From Geomonas subterranea (GTDB lineage Bacteria > Desulfobacterota > Desulfuromonadia > Geobacterales > Geobacteraceae): a DNA stretch of 64,000 bases. Position numbers and translations under genes: made by a program. Below the pieces are notes generated by a model. That model was not told the origin of the DNA. It did not search any database and saw only the letters and a list, made by a program, of their open reading frames with translations. Location of the stretch: positions 186,001 through 250,000 of the forward strand of contig NZ_CP077683.1 of assembly GCF_019063845.1 (NCBI RefSeq), given 5' to 3'. Below are positions 26,228-36,915 of this stretch, piece by piece (within the stretch, counting starts at the first letter, position 1; each line of letters starts with the position of its first letter).

Positions 26228-26924
26228 GTGCGAGCTCGACGCTCATGCCGCCGTCGCGCGGGATCAGTTCGCTGAAATAGTGGATGGAGTGGAAATTTTC
26301 AGAATGGGCCGGCGTCGTTACCGAGCTGAAGCGTCCGACGTGGATCAGGTAGCGGATGCCGAAGCGGCGCGCGGTCTCCAGGTTGGTCTCGCTGTCCTCT
26401 CCCAGCATGGTCCGCTCCGGATCATAGAACACCTTCCGCTGCAGCTTCCCCCAGAAAAGGGGGTCCTCCTTAGGCAGCCCCAGGTCGTGGGCTGAAATAA
26501 TCCCGTCGAAGTAGCTCCCTATCCTGGTCAGGCGCAGCTTGAGGTTCAGGGTCTTGCTGTGGGCGTTGGTGACCAGGTAGATCTTCTTGCCATGCTGGCG
26601 CAAAAAGAGAAGGAACTCGATCACGAAGGGGTGCACCGCGATCAGGTGGTTCACCTCTTCCTTGAGTACCGGGATGTCGAGGCCGAGCTGTGCCGACCAG
26701 TAGTCCAGGTCGGTCCAGTTGAGGGTCTGCTCCTGGGACCGGAACATGCGGTGCAGCTTCTCCTGCGCGGCGTCTTCGCTGATGCCGTTCTTCTCGGCGT
26801 AGCGCCGGGGGACATGCTCCAGCCAGAAGTGGTCGTCGAAGTGCCGGTCGAGCAGGGTGCCGTCCATGTCGAGATGGACGGTATCGATGAGGTTCCAGTC
26901 TACGTGCAGGGGGGGGAGGGGCAT
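26211..26924 (-). CDS. HAD-family hydrolase, GMP/IMP nucleotidase-like (YrfG type)
   Basis: 237-residue haloacid dehalogenase superfamily phosphatase. Motif I is HLDMDGTLLD (nucleophile and acid Asp), motif II VTNA, the motif III Lys in GLPKEDPLFW, and motif IV around TMLGEDSETNLETA. Sequence around FDDHFWLEHVPRRYA resembles E. coli YrfG, a nucleotidase acting on GMP and IMP. The substrate is inferred from this resemblance only. It lies 67 bases downstream of thrC on the same strand, separated by a palindrome, and may be co-transcribed with it. Confidence 0.85.
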   Translation of the reverse strand: MPLPPLHVDWNLIDTVHLDMDGTLLDRHFDDHFWLEHVPRRYAEKNGISEDAAQEKLHRMFRSQEQTLNWTDLDYWSAQLGLDIPVLKEEVNHLIAVHPFVIEFLLFLRQHGKKIYLVTNAHSKTLNLKLRLTRIGSYFDGIISAHDLGLPKEDPLFWGKLQRKVFYDPERTMLGEDSETNLETARRFGIRYLIHVGRFSSVTTPAHSENFHSIHYFSELIPRDGGMSVELAPTPGA

Positions 26925-26945
26925 GGAAAGGTTTCTCTTTTTTGG

Positions 26946-26985
26946 GTCGGACCTGTCGACTAGTGACTAGTGCGACAGGTCCGAC
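26946..26985. repeat. Perfect 13-bp inverted repeat between thrC and the HAD gene
   Basis: GTCGGACCTGTCG (26946-26958) pairs perfectly with CGACAGGTCCGAC (26973-26985) around a 14-base loop that itself repeats ACTAGTG. No T-run follows on the minus strand, so it is not a standard terminator. The arms share the GTCNGAC motif with the repeats at 23758 and 63965. Confidence 0.7.
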
Positions 26986-26991
26986 GTCAGA

Positions 26992-28368
26992 CTAAGCTTT
27001 GGCTTTCACGAACCGCTTCACCAGCTCCTTGTCGGCAGCCATGATCTCGCAGCGGGTTTTCCTGCCCTGAAGGACGGCCAACTGCGGCGGCAGCGGCGCG
27101 GGAGCACCGATGGCGCGCTCGACCGCTTCGCCGAACTTGGCGGGGTGAGCTGTGGCGAGGCAGACCACGGCGGGGTGCCCCTTGACGCACTCCAGGGCTC
27201 CGCGTACGCCGACCGCGGTGTGCGGGTCGAGCAGGTATCCGGTTTCCTTGTTGAAGGAGGCGATGGTCTCCAGGGTCATCTCCTCGCTGACGGTGCAGCT
27301 CAGGAATTCACCATGCACGCGCTGCACCTCTTCGGCGCTGAAGACGATCTTCCCGGTCTGCTGCAGTTCGGCAAAGGCGCTTCTGATCCGCTCCGGGTTC
27401 TCGTTGAACAGATAGTAGAGGTAGCGCTCCAGGTTGGAGGCAAGCTGGATGTCCATGGACGGCGACACGGTCTGCACCACCTGGCCCAGTGAATAGTCGC
27501 CGCTTTGCACGAAGCGGGAGAGGATGTTGTTCTCGTTGGTGGCCAAAAGCAGCTTCTCCACCGGGAGGCCCATCCTCTTCGCCAGGTAACCGGCGAAGAT
27601 GTCGCCGAAGTTGCCGGTCGGTACGGAGAAGACCACCTTTCCCTGCTCGGGGAGCCTGCCCCAGGCGTAGAAATAGTAGACCACCTGCGCCAGCACGCGC
27701 GCCCAGTTGATCGAGTTCACCGCGCCCAGCGCGTACTCCTTTTTGAACTCCAGATCGTTGAACAGGGTCTTGACTATGTTCTGGCAGTCGTCGAAGGTCC
27801 CCTCGATGGCGATGTTGTGCACGTTGTCGTCGAGCACGCTGGTCATCTGCAGCGCCTGGATGGGCGAGGTCTTCAAGTGCGGGTGCAGGATGAAGATGTT
27901 GATATTTTCCTTGCCGCGCACCCCGGCGATGGCCGCGCTGCCGGTGTCGCCGGAGGTGGCGCCGAGGATGTTCATCTTCTCGCCGCGCTCCTTCAGGAGG
28001 TACTCGAACAGGTTGCCGAGCAGCTGCAGCGCCACGTCCTTGAAGGCGAGGGTGGGGCCGTGGAAGAGCTCAAGGATGTACACGCCGTCCTTTTTCACCA
28101 GCGGCGTGGTCTCCTGGTGCTCGAAGCTGCCATAGGAGCGGTCGATGAGCGCCTTCAGGTCGGCGGCTGGTATGTCGGTGGCGAAAAGGGAGATGATATT
28201 GAAGGCGAGCTCGCGGTACGGGAGCTTGGCCCAGGCGGCAAGGGTCTCAGGGGCGATCTGCGGGATGCTCTCCGGCAGGATGAGGCCTCCGTCGGTGGCA
28301 AGTCCCATCATCACGGCTTCCTTGAACCCGATGGGTGCGATGTTTCCCCTGGTGCTTATGTATTTCAT
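26992..28368 (-). CDS. thrC: Threonine synthase
   Basis: 458-residue pyridoxal-phosphate enzyme that converts O-phosphohomoserine to threonine and phosphate, the last step of threonine synthesis. It has the long (E. coli/yeast) class layout: N-terminal MKYISTRG, the PLP Lys in PTLAFKDVALQLLGN, the phosphate-binding loop GATSGDTGSAAI, and SVPTGNFGDIFAGY. Length is normal for the class. It is transcribed from a candidate promoter at 28447-28419, divergent from the rimP operon. Confidence 0.96.
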   Translation of the reverse strand: MKYISTRGNIAPIGFKEAVMMGLATDGGLILPESIPQIAPETLAAWAKLPYRELAFNIISLFATDIPAADLKALIDRSYGSFEHQETTPLVKKDGVYILELFHGPTLAFKDVALQLLGNLFEYLLKERGEKMNILGATSGDTGSAAIAGVRGKENINIFILHPHLKTSPIQALQMTSVLDDNVHNIAIEGTFDDCQNIVKTLFNDLEFKKEYALGAVNSINWARVLAQVVYYFYAWGRLPEQGKVVFSVPTGNFGDIFAGYLAKRMGLPVEKLLLATNENNILSRFVQSGDYSLGQVVQTVSPSMDIQLASNLERYLYYLFNENPERIRSAFAELQQTGKIVFSAEEVQRVHGEFLSCTVSEEMTLETIASFNKETGYLLDPHTAVGVRGALECVKGHPAVVCLATAHPAKFGEAVERAIGAPAPLPPQLAVLQGRKTRCEIMAADKELVKRFVKAKA

Positions 28369-28418
28369 GTTAGTTCTCTTTCCTGGTGCTGGTTTTTGTG
28401 CCGTTGCGGCAACGCCAA

Positions 28419-28447
28419 TATATAGCAGCTAATGCTCTAAAAGTGAA
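28419..28447 (-). promoter_or_regulatory. Candidate promoter of thrC
   Basis: Minus strand TTCACT (28447-28442) and TATATA (28424-28419) with a 17-base spacer, 50 bases before the thrC start. Confidence 0.55.
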
Positions 28448-28684
28448 GAGATTGCTGGGGCCACAGGGTGAATCCGGCTCTTTTATCCGGGGGGCGCGCG
28501 GGGGACTGACAGGAGGAAATCGGGGACGGACAGGAAAAATCATGGTACTCGGTTAAATTTACCCAATGTCATGCATCTGCAGGCTTTATTTGGCAACTTC
28601 GAGACACCACAAAAATGACCTCAGAATCAGCTCCCCGGCAGCCCCGAAAGCTTGAAAAACGGCTTACTTTTATCAAAAAAGCGC

Positions 28685-28713
28685 TTGCATAAACGACTCT
28701 TCCATGTTAAATA
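28685..28713 (+). promoter_or_regulatory. Sigma-70 type promoter of the rimP-nusA-infB operon
   Basis: TTGCAT (28685-28690) and TAAATA (28708-28713) with a 17-base spacer, about 70 bases before rimP. A terminator-like hairpin lies between it and the first gene. Confidence 0.6.
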
Positions 28714-28742
28714 ATGGGTCACATGTTAATGTTCACTCAAAA

Positions 28743-28769
28743 GTGAGCTCCTCCGGCTCGCTTTTTTTT
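28743..28769 (+). terminator. Terminator-like hairpin (possible attenuator) in the rimP leader
   Basis: GTGAGC (28743-28748) pairs with GCTCGC (28756-28761, one G-T wobble), followed by eight T residues (28762-28769). The T-run ends 14 bases before the rimP ATG, so a transcript stopped here would carry no gene. Attenuation sensitive to NusA, which this operon encodes, is a natural guess but not shown. Confidence 0.6.
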
Positions 28770-28783
28770 ATGGGAAAACGCAG

Positions 28784-29263
28784 ATGGCAAAGGTTGATGT
28801 AGCAGAAAGAGTCACAGAGATTGTCGCCGAAATCGGCGGGCCTCTCGGGATCGGCCTGGTGGACCTGGAGTATAAGCGCGAAGGGCGCGACATGGTGCTG
28901 CGGGTCTTCCTGGAAAAGGAGGGGGGCATCACCCTTGACGACTGCGCCGACGTGAGCCGGCAGCTTTCCGACATCCTGGACGTCGAGGACTTCATGCCGG
29001 ATCACTACAACCTGGAGGTTTCCTCCCCCGGGATCTGCCGCCCGCTGAAGAAACTCGCCGACTACCAGCGTTTCCAGGGGCACCTGGTCAAGGTGAAGAC
29101 CTTCGACGTGGTCGCCGACGACGCCGGTAACAAGCGCAAGACCTTCACCGGGAAACTCGTCGAGGTCGGAGAGGGAGTCATCGGCATCGACCTCACCGAG
29201 GGGCAGCACGCCTCGATCCCGCTGGACAAGGTGGCCAAGGCCAACCTCGAATTCGAATTCTAA
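28784..29263 (+). CDS. rimP: Ribosome maturation factor RimP
   Basis: 159-residue factor that assists assembly of the 30S ribosomal subunit. The N-terminal alpha/beta domain (GLVDLEYKREGRDMVLRVFLEKEGGITLDDC) and the conserved junction VSSPGICRPLKK are clear, followed by the SH3-like C-terminal domain. It is first of the rimP-nusA-rnpM-infB-rbfA operon, an order conserved across bacteria. ATG 28784 has only a weak GGGA ahead of it, following the leader hairpin, which suggests limited translation. Confidence 0.95.
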   Translation: MAKVDVAERVTEIVAEIGGPLGIGLVDLEYKREGRDMVLRVFLEKEGGITLDDCADVSRQLSDILDVEDFMPDHYNLEVSSPGICRPLKKLADYQRFQGHLVKVKTFDVVADDAGNKRKTFTGKLVEVGEGVIGIDLTEGQHASIPLDKVAKANLEFEF

Positions 29264-29305
29264 ACTTTACTTTGCAATTATCAGCAAGCAGAAGGAGACC
29301 GTGAC

Positions 29306-30454
29306 GTGGAAACGAGCTTTAACCTCAAGCACACGATCGACCAGATCGTAAAAGAGAAGGGTATTGATAAAGGGATTGTGGTAGAGGCGCTGGAACAGGC
29401 AGTTCTCACCGCGGCCAACAAGAAATTCCGCAATACCCGCGATCTGGAGGCACACTACAACCCCGAGATCGGCGAGGTTGAGTTGTTCGAGTTCGTTACC
29501 GTCGTGGAAGAGGTACAGGATTCATACCGTGAGATCGAGCTCGACGAGGCGCGCGAGGAGGATCCGGAGGTCGAGATCGGCGACTCCATCGGCATGAAGA
29601 TGGACGCTTCCGGCTTTTCCAGGATCGCCGCGCAGACCGCCAAGCAGGTGATCATCCAGCGCGTGCGCGAGGCGGAGCGCGAGACCATCTTCAACGAGTT
29701 CCAGGAGCGCCAGGGCGAGATCGTGAACGGCGTGGTGCGCCGTTTCGAGAAGGGCGACCTGATCGTCGACCTCGGCCGCGCCGAGGCGCTCTTGCCGCAC
29801 AAGGAGCAGGCCCCGCGCGAGGTCTACCGCCAGGGTGACCGCGTCAAGGCCCTGATCACCGAGATCCGCATGACCACCAAGGGGCCCCAGATCATGCTCT
29901 CCCGCACCCATCCCACCATGCTGGCCAAGCTGTTCGAGGCCGAGGTGCCGGAAATCGCGGAAGGGATCGTCGAGATCAAGAGCGTCGTGCGCGAGCCGGG
30001 GGGGCGCGCGAAGATCGCCGTCTACTCGCACGACGGCGACGTCGATCCGGTCGGCGCGTGTGTCGGCATGCGCGGCTCCCGCGTCCAGAACGTGGTATCT
30101 GAGCTGCGCGGCGAGAAGATCGACATCATCCCCTGGAGCGAGGACATCGCCCGCTTCGCCTGCAACGCCCTGGCCCCGGCCGTGGTGACCAAGGTGTACG
30201 TGGACGAGGAGGATTACGCCATGGAAGTGATCGTGGCGGACGACCAGCTCTCGCTCGCCATCGGCAAGCGCGGCCAGAACGTGCGTCTCGCCGCCAAGCT
30301 GACCGGGTGGAAGATCGACATCAAGAGCGAGACCCGCATGGCCGAGGCCGAGCTGCAGCAGTTCGCCTCCTATGACGGCACCGAGGTCGAGGAGGCCGAA
30401 GAGCCCGTCGAGGCTGCCGAGCCGGCAGCGGTAGAGGCGACCGAAGAGGACTAG
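29306..30454 (+). CDS. nusA: Transcription termination/antitermination factor NusA
   Basis: 382-residue RNA polymerase-binding protein that controls pausing, termination and antitermination. N-terminal domain (1-125), S1 domain (about 130-200, [23 protein letters not shown]), KH1 (around [19 protein letters not shown]) and KH2 (around [18 protein letters not shown]) are all present. It ends in an acidic tail rich in Glu and Ala instead of the two AR repeats of E. coli NusA, as in many non-enteric bacteria. Starts at GTG 29306, with AAGGAGA about 10 bases upstream. Confidence 0.97.
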   Translation: METSFNLKHTIDQIVKEKGIDKGIVVEALEQAVLTAANKKFRNTRDLEAHYNPEIGEVELFEFVTVVEEVQDSYREIELDEAREEDPEVEIGDSIGMKMDASGFSRIAAQTAKQVIIQRVREAERETIFNEFQERQGEIVNGVVRRFEKGDLIVDLGRAEALLPHKEQAPREVYRQGDRVKALITEIRMTTKGPQIMLSRTHPTMLAKLFEAEVPEIAEGIVEIKSVVREPGGRAKIAVYSHDGDVDPVGACVGMRGSRVQNVVSELRGEKIDIIPWSEDIARFACNALAPAVVTKVYVDEEDYAMEVIVADDQLSLAIGKRGQNVRLAAKLTGWKIDIKSETRMAEAELQQFASYDGTEVEEAEEPVEAAEPAAVEATEED

Positions 30455-30455
30455 C

Positions 30456-31049
30456 ATGCCCAAGGCCACACCACAGAGAAGCTGTCTTGCCTGCCGTGAG
30501 ACCAAGGACAAGGGCGAGCTGCTTCGCTTCGTGCTGGCCCCGGACCGCACCCTGGTCCCCGACCTTCTGAACAAGCTCCCGGGTCGCGGGGCGTACACCT
30601 GCCTGAAGGCGTCCTGCCTGAGACAGGCGGCGCAGAAAAAGCAGTTCTCCCGCGGCTTCAAGGGAGAGGTGCTGGGCGCCGACCCGGAGGGGCTGGTACA
30701 GCAGGTGCTGCACAAGCTCGAGGAGCGCATCGCCTCCTACATCAGCCTGGCCAACAAGGCGGGCAAGGTGGTGTCGGGCTCGGACCAGGTCCAGGATAAG
30801 TTGAAGAAGGGGGGCGCCGGGCTGCTGTTCGTCGCCACCGACATCTCGCCGGACATAGGTGAAAAATTCAGGGGGCTGGCGCAGCTCAAACAGGTCCCCT
30901 GCATCTCCCTGTTCACCAAGGACCGCCTTGGGGAGCTGTTGGGAAAGGAACTCAGAAGCGTCCTGGTTGTTATGGAAAGCGGCTTCGTGGGATCGATTGG
31001 ATTGGAAATGGAAAAGTACAGGAACTTCTTTGAGGAGGAGCGTGAGTAG
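30456..31049 (+). CDS. YlxR (RnpM)-L7Ae family fusion RNA-binding protein
   Basis: 197 residues joining two proteins that are separate in Firmicutes. Residues about 8-80 are YlxR/DUF448 (SCLACRETKDKGELLRFV, PGRGAYTCLKASCL), a family recently linked to RNase P in Bacillus (RnpM). Residues about 95-185 are an L7Ae-like fold (YISLANKAGKVVSGSDQV, GLLFVATDIS) like YlxQ. The gene sits between nusA and infB exactly where ylxR and ylxQ lie in other genomes. It begins one base after the nusA stop and ends just before infB. The fusion means the two domains act together; their target RNA here is unknown. Confidence 0.9.
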   Translation: MPKATPQRSCLACRETKDKGELLRFVLAPDRTLVPDLLNKLPGRGAYTCLKASCLRQAAQKKQFSRGFKGEVLGADPEGLVQQVLHKLEERIASYISLANKAGKVVSGSDQVQDKLKKGGAGLLFVATDISPDIGEKFRGLAQLKQVPCISLFTKDRLGELLGKELRSVLVVMESGFVGSIGLEMEKYRNFFEEERE

Positions 31050-33935
<2,886 letters not shown>

Positions 33936-33948
33936 CAGTAAAGCAAAC

Positions 33949-34001
33949 GGGGAGAGCGGCGTCCCGCGTCCGGCATCCCGGCGGCGGAAGCCGCTCTCCC
34001 C
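33949..34001 (+). terminator. Hairpin after infB, weak terminator
   Basis: GGGGAGAGCGGC (33949-33960) pairs with GCCGCTCTCCCC (about 33990-34001) around a long GC-rich loop. The downstream T content is poor (TTATCGTTTT), so it may only attenuate transcription into rbfA. Confidence 0.5.
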
Positions 34002-34060
34002 TTATCGTTTTATGATGCTGCCCGTTTTGCCTGCCAAGGAGCGAGGTGGGCGGGCAAGGC

Positions 34061-34088
34061 AGGGCGAATGATTATTCGCCCCTACGGG
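34061..34088. repeat. Dispersed palindrome, TTCGCCCCTAC family, copy 1
   Basis: AGGGCGAATGATTATTCGCC followed by CCTACGGG. The same 25-base sequence returns at 40842-40870, and a close inverted relative lies at 40767-40794. It is in the gap between infB and rbfA. Confidence 0.75.
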
Positions 34089-34138
34089 TGAGTGATCCAT
34101 GACAATGGCACCTCCCAGACTGACAAGAGAGAAAGATC

Positions 34139-34498
34139 ATGGTAAAGCGTTCCGACAAGGTTGCCGAAGAGATCCACAAGATCATCTCGGAACTCCTGAT
34201 AAAGGGTCTCAAGGACCCCCGCATTGGCTTTTTGACCATCACCGGTGTCAAGATCACCCCCGATTTGAGGCATGCCACCGTTTATTTCACCGTGCACGGC
34301 GACGATGCCGCCAAGAAGAACAGCGAGGCGGGCCTCAACTCCGCCAAGGGCTACATCCGTAAAGAGATCGGGCAGGCCCTCAAATTGCGTTTCACCCCCG
34401 AGGTGATCTTCAAGTACGACACCTCGTTGGATTATGGCCAGCATATCGAATCGATTCTGAAGGAGATTGGGGCTACGGATGACGGCGACGACAGCTGA
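34139..34498 (+). CDS. rbfA: Ribosome-binding factor A
   Basis: 119-residue KH-type protein needed for late 30S maturation and 16S rRNA processing. Recognised from RSDKVAEEIHKIISELL at the N-terminus, the block GLKDPRIGFLTITGVKITPDLRHATVYF, and LRFTPEVIFKYDTSLDYG near the C-terminus. Normal length. ATG 34139 follows GAGAGAAAG. It overlaps the start of the DHH phosphoesterase gene by 20 bases. Confidence 0.96.
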   Translation: MVKRSDKVAEEIHKIISELLIKGLKDPRIGFLTITGVKITPDLRHATVYFTVHGDDAAKKNSEAGLNSAKGYIRKEIGQALKLRFTPEVIFKYDTSLDYGQHIESILKEIGATDDGDDS

Positions 34499-35447
34499 GA
34501 TTAAGCGGATAGTTGCGGAGATCGAGCAGGCAGACAGCTTTCTTATCACCAGCCACGAGAGCCCCGACCCCGACGCGGTCGGTTCCTCCCTGGCTTTGGC
34601 CAATTACCTCACCGCGCGCGGCAAGGATGTCACCGTCTACCTGTGCGACCCCGTCCCGGACAACTGCTCCTTCCTCCCGATGTCGGAGCAGGTCTACGCC
34701 GAGATGCCCGAGCGCGACTTCGACGTCTGCTTCGTGCTCGACGTCGGGGAGTTCCGGCGCGCCGGCAAGGCTGTCACCGGGAACAAGAGGGTCGGCCGCT
34801 TCATCAACATCGACCATCACCTGGGGTGCGAGAACTTCGGCGTCTGCAACCTGATCGACCCCAAGGCGAGCGCAACTGCCGCCCTCATCTACCGGATCAT
34901 CAAGGCCGCCGGCGACGAGGTCGATTATCCCACCGCGCTCTGCATCTACACCGCGATCCTTTCCGACACCGGGAGCTTCCACTACTCCAACTCCGACCCC
35001 GAGTCCTTCGCCATCGCCGGCGAGATGATCGGCAAGGGGGTGAACGCCTGGAGCGTCAACGAGAACCTCTACGAGAGCGAGCCCCTGCAGAGGATCGCGC
35101 TTCTCGCGCTGGCTCTCTCGGACCTGACCGTCTCCCCCTCGGGCGAGTACGCCTCGGTGACGGTGACCCTGGACATGTACCAAAAGACCGGCGCCACCGC
35201 CCAGGACACCGACCGTTTCATCAACTACCCGCGCTCCATCAAGGGGGTGCAGGTGGCGCTCTTTTTCCGCCAGGTCGACGAGGGGCTCTTCAAGGTCGGC
35301 TTCAGGAGCAAGGGGAAGGTCGACGTCTCCGCGGTATCCGCCTCCTTCGGCGGCGGCGGGCACCACAACGCCGCCGGCTGCATGGTGCGCGGGACGCTCG
35401 CCGAGGTCAAGGCGCAGGTCTTCGACCGGTTGGAGCAGATGCGCTGA
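34479..35447 (+). CDS. nrnA: DHH-family bifunctional oligoribonuclease / PAP phosphatase
   Basis: 322-residue phosphoesterase that degrades very short RNA and dephosphorylates 3'-phosphoadenosine 5'-phosphate. Seen: HESPDPDAVGSSLAL (motif I), FVLDVGE, the DHH motif in NIDHHLGCENFG, SDTGSFHYSN, and a C-terminal DHHA1 domain with GGGGHHNAAG. ATG 34479 is chosen: AAGGAG lies 12 bases upstream, whereas the TTG four codons earlier has no room for one. It overlaps rbfA and its TGA overlaps the truB ATG, so the whole group is translationally coupled. Confidence 0.93.
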   Translation: MTATTAEIKRIVAEIEQADSFLITSHESPDPDAVGSSLALANYLTARGKDVTVYLCDPVPDNCSFLPMSEQVYAEMPERDFDVCFVLDVGEFRRAGKAVTGNKRVGRFINIDHHLGCENFGVCNLIDPKASATAALIYRIIKAAGDEVDYPTALCIYTAILSDTGSFHYSNSDPESFAIAGEMIGKGVNAWSVNENLYESEPLQRIALLALALSDLTVSPSGEYASVTVTLDMYQKTGATAQDTDRFINYPRSIKGVQVALFFRQVDEGLFKVGFRSKGKVDVSAVSASFGGGGHHNAAGCMVRGTLAEVKAQVFDRLEQMR

Positions 35448-36334
35448 TGCTGAACGGCTTTTTCGTGATCGACAAGCCGGCCGGTGTCACCTCGCATGAC
35501 ATCGTGTCCAAGGTCCGTCGCGCCATCAATCAGAAGAAGGTAGGGCACACCGGGACCCTCGATCCCTTTGCCACCGGCGTCTTGCCGGTCGCGGTGGGGG
35601 AGGGGACCAAGGCGATCCAGTTCCTGGACGAGGCGGAGAAGGAATACCGTGCCGTCCTGCGGCTGGGGATCGCCACCGACACCCAGGATCTCACCGGAGA
35701 GGTGATCGCAGAGCGGGAATGGTCGCATCTCGCTCCGGCTGACCTGGAGCGGCTGGTGCCGCGCTTTCTCGGGCTCCAGAAGCAGCTTCCTCCCATGTTC
35801 TCCGCCATCAAGCAGGGGGGCGTGCCGCTCTACAAGCTGGCCCGCAAGGGAATCGAGGTGGAGCGCGAGGCGCGCGAGGTGGAGATCCATGCGCTCACTT
35901 TCGAATGGATCCGGCTCCCCGAGGCCTGTTTCACGGTGCGCTGCTCGCGCGGCACCTACGTGAGGACGCTCGCCTGCGACATCGGCGAGGCGCTCGGCTG
36001 CGGCGCGCATCTGCTGGAGCTGCGGCGCACCAGGAGCGGGCTCTTCAGGGAGGCCGACGCCATCAGCATCGAGACGCTGGCCGGAGCCGCCGACCAGCAG
36101 GCGCTGCTCATGCCCCTGGACCGTGCGCTAGAGCACCTGAAGGCACTTTTCCTCACCGAGGCGGGTGGGAGGAAGGTGTTGAACGGCGTGGTGCCGCAGC
36201 CCCATGATTTCATTGAAGCTCCGGGCGAACTGGCACAAGGGGAACAGGTGCGACTCTATCTGGGGGAGCGTTTCGCGGCAGTAGCCGGGCACGACAAGCT
36301 CAAAGGGCTGCGGCTGGCGCGTGTATTCAATTAG
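35447..36334 (+). CDS. truB: tRNA pseudouridine(55) synthase TruB
   Basis: 295-residue enzyme that makes pseudouridine at position 55 in the T loop of tRNAs. The catalytic Asp lies in GHTGTLDPFATGVLP, and the family blocks GFFVIDKPAGVTSHDIV, YRAVLRLGIATDTQDLTG and RCSRGTYVRTLACDIGE are all present. A C-terminal extension of PUA-like character follows. It starts at ATG 35447 in a TGATG overlap with nrnA. An open frame reaching back to 34643 is only the shadow of nrnA in another frame. Confidence 0.96.
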   Translation: MLNGFFVIDKPAGVTSHDIVSKVRRAINQKKVGHTGTLDPFATGVLPVAVGEGTKAIQFLDEAEKEYRAVLRLGIATDTQDLTGEVIAEREWSHLAPADLERLVPRFLGLQKQLPPMFSAIKQGGVPLYKLARKGIEVEREAREVEIHALTFEWIRLPEACFTVRCSRGTYVRTLACDIGEALGCGAHLLELRRTRSGLFREADAISIETLAGAADQQALLMPLDRALEHLKALFLTEAGGRKVLNGVVPQPHDFIEAPGELAQGEQVRLYLGERFAAVAGHDKLKGLRLARVFN

Positions 36335-36343
36335 TATTCCTTC

Positions 36344-36372
36344 TTTACACGTACTTGCTTTTGTGATAAGAG
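36344..36372 (+). promoter_or_regulatory. Possible promoter ahead of rpsO
   Basis: TTTACA (36344-36349) with TAAGAG (36367-36372) at a 17-base spacer, or GATAAG (36365-36370) at 15. A second TATAAA (36418-36423) lacks a -35. rpsO may instead be read through from truB. Confidence 0.3.
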
Positions 36373-36462
36373 TTAAAGGTCTTGATCTAATCCGCGGGTA
36401 TCTTCTCTGCGGTCAGGTATAAATAAGCAAAATAACTAGGAAGCGGAAGGGGGTGTAACCAC

Positions 36463-36729
36463 ATGCTGCAAACGGAAAAGAAGCAGGAAATCATCACAGC
36501 TCATAAGCTGCACGATTCCGACACGGGTTCGCCGGAAGTGCAGATTGCAATTCTTTCGGAGCGTATCACTTATCTGACTGAGCACTTCAAGACTCACAAG
36601 AAGGATCATCACAGCCGTCGCGGTCTGCTGAAGATCGTCGGTCAGAGAAGGGGTCTGCTTGACTACCTGAAGAAGAAAGACGTCGAAAGGTACAAAGCGA
36701 TCATCGCTAAACTCGGCATCAGAAGGTAA
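36463..36729 (+). CDS. rpsO: Small ribosomal subunit protein S15
   Basis: 88-residue 30S primary binding protein contacting 16S rRNA. Matches along its whole length: [51 protein letters not shown] strong GGAAGGGGG precedes ATG 36463. It is followed by a terminator and then pnp, the classical rpsO-pnp pair. In E. coli S15 represses its own translation; no matching pseudoknot was sought here. Confidence 0.98.
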   Translation: MLQTEKKQEIITAHKLHDSDTGSPEVQIAILSERITYLTEHFKTHKKDHHSRRGLLKIVGQRRGLLDYLKKKDVERYKAIIAKLGIRR

Positions 36730-36730
36730 G

Positions 36731-36776
36731 AAAAGGCAGTATACCTCACTGGGGTATATTGCCTTTCCTCTTTTTC
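36731..36776 (+). terminator. Terminator between rpsO and pnp
   Basis: AAAAGGCAGTATACC pairs with GGTATATTGCCTTT (one G-T wobble) around a short loop, followed by CCTCTTTTT. It is probably partial, allowing some read-through to pnp. Confidence 0.82.
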
Positions 36777-36915
36777 ATCATGTAAGGGCCTCGTGCCCTT
36801 TTCTTTGTTGGGGGCGTGGATAAAACTGCCCTGCGGCGCACGGTTACGCCCGCATGGCGCTTTTCTCGGCGGCCCCAACACCAACCAGAACAAAAGCCAA
36901 ATGGAGGCCGTAACA

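Larger units (their letters stand above)
28369..28783. other. 415-base divergent intergenic region between thrC and rimP
   Basis: It contains the thrC promoter (minus strand), the rimP promoter and a leader hairpin (plus strand), listed separately. Between them (about 28450-28680) is AT/GC-mixed sequence with AGGAGGAAATCGGGGACGGA at about 28512, resembling the GGGGACGGACA fragments often left by old transposon-associated repeats. No open reading frame of credible length is seen. Confidence 0.6.

Noticed and set aside
28723-28746. Seven-codon leader peptide MLMFTQK before rimP
   Set aside because: No ribosome site and no codon pattern typical of attenuation peptides; mentioned only within the attenuator idea.
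34643-35446. Long N-terminal extension of truB
   Set aside because: Arg/Gly/Pro-rich shadow of nrnA in another frame; TruB starts at ATG 35447 in a TGATG overlap.
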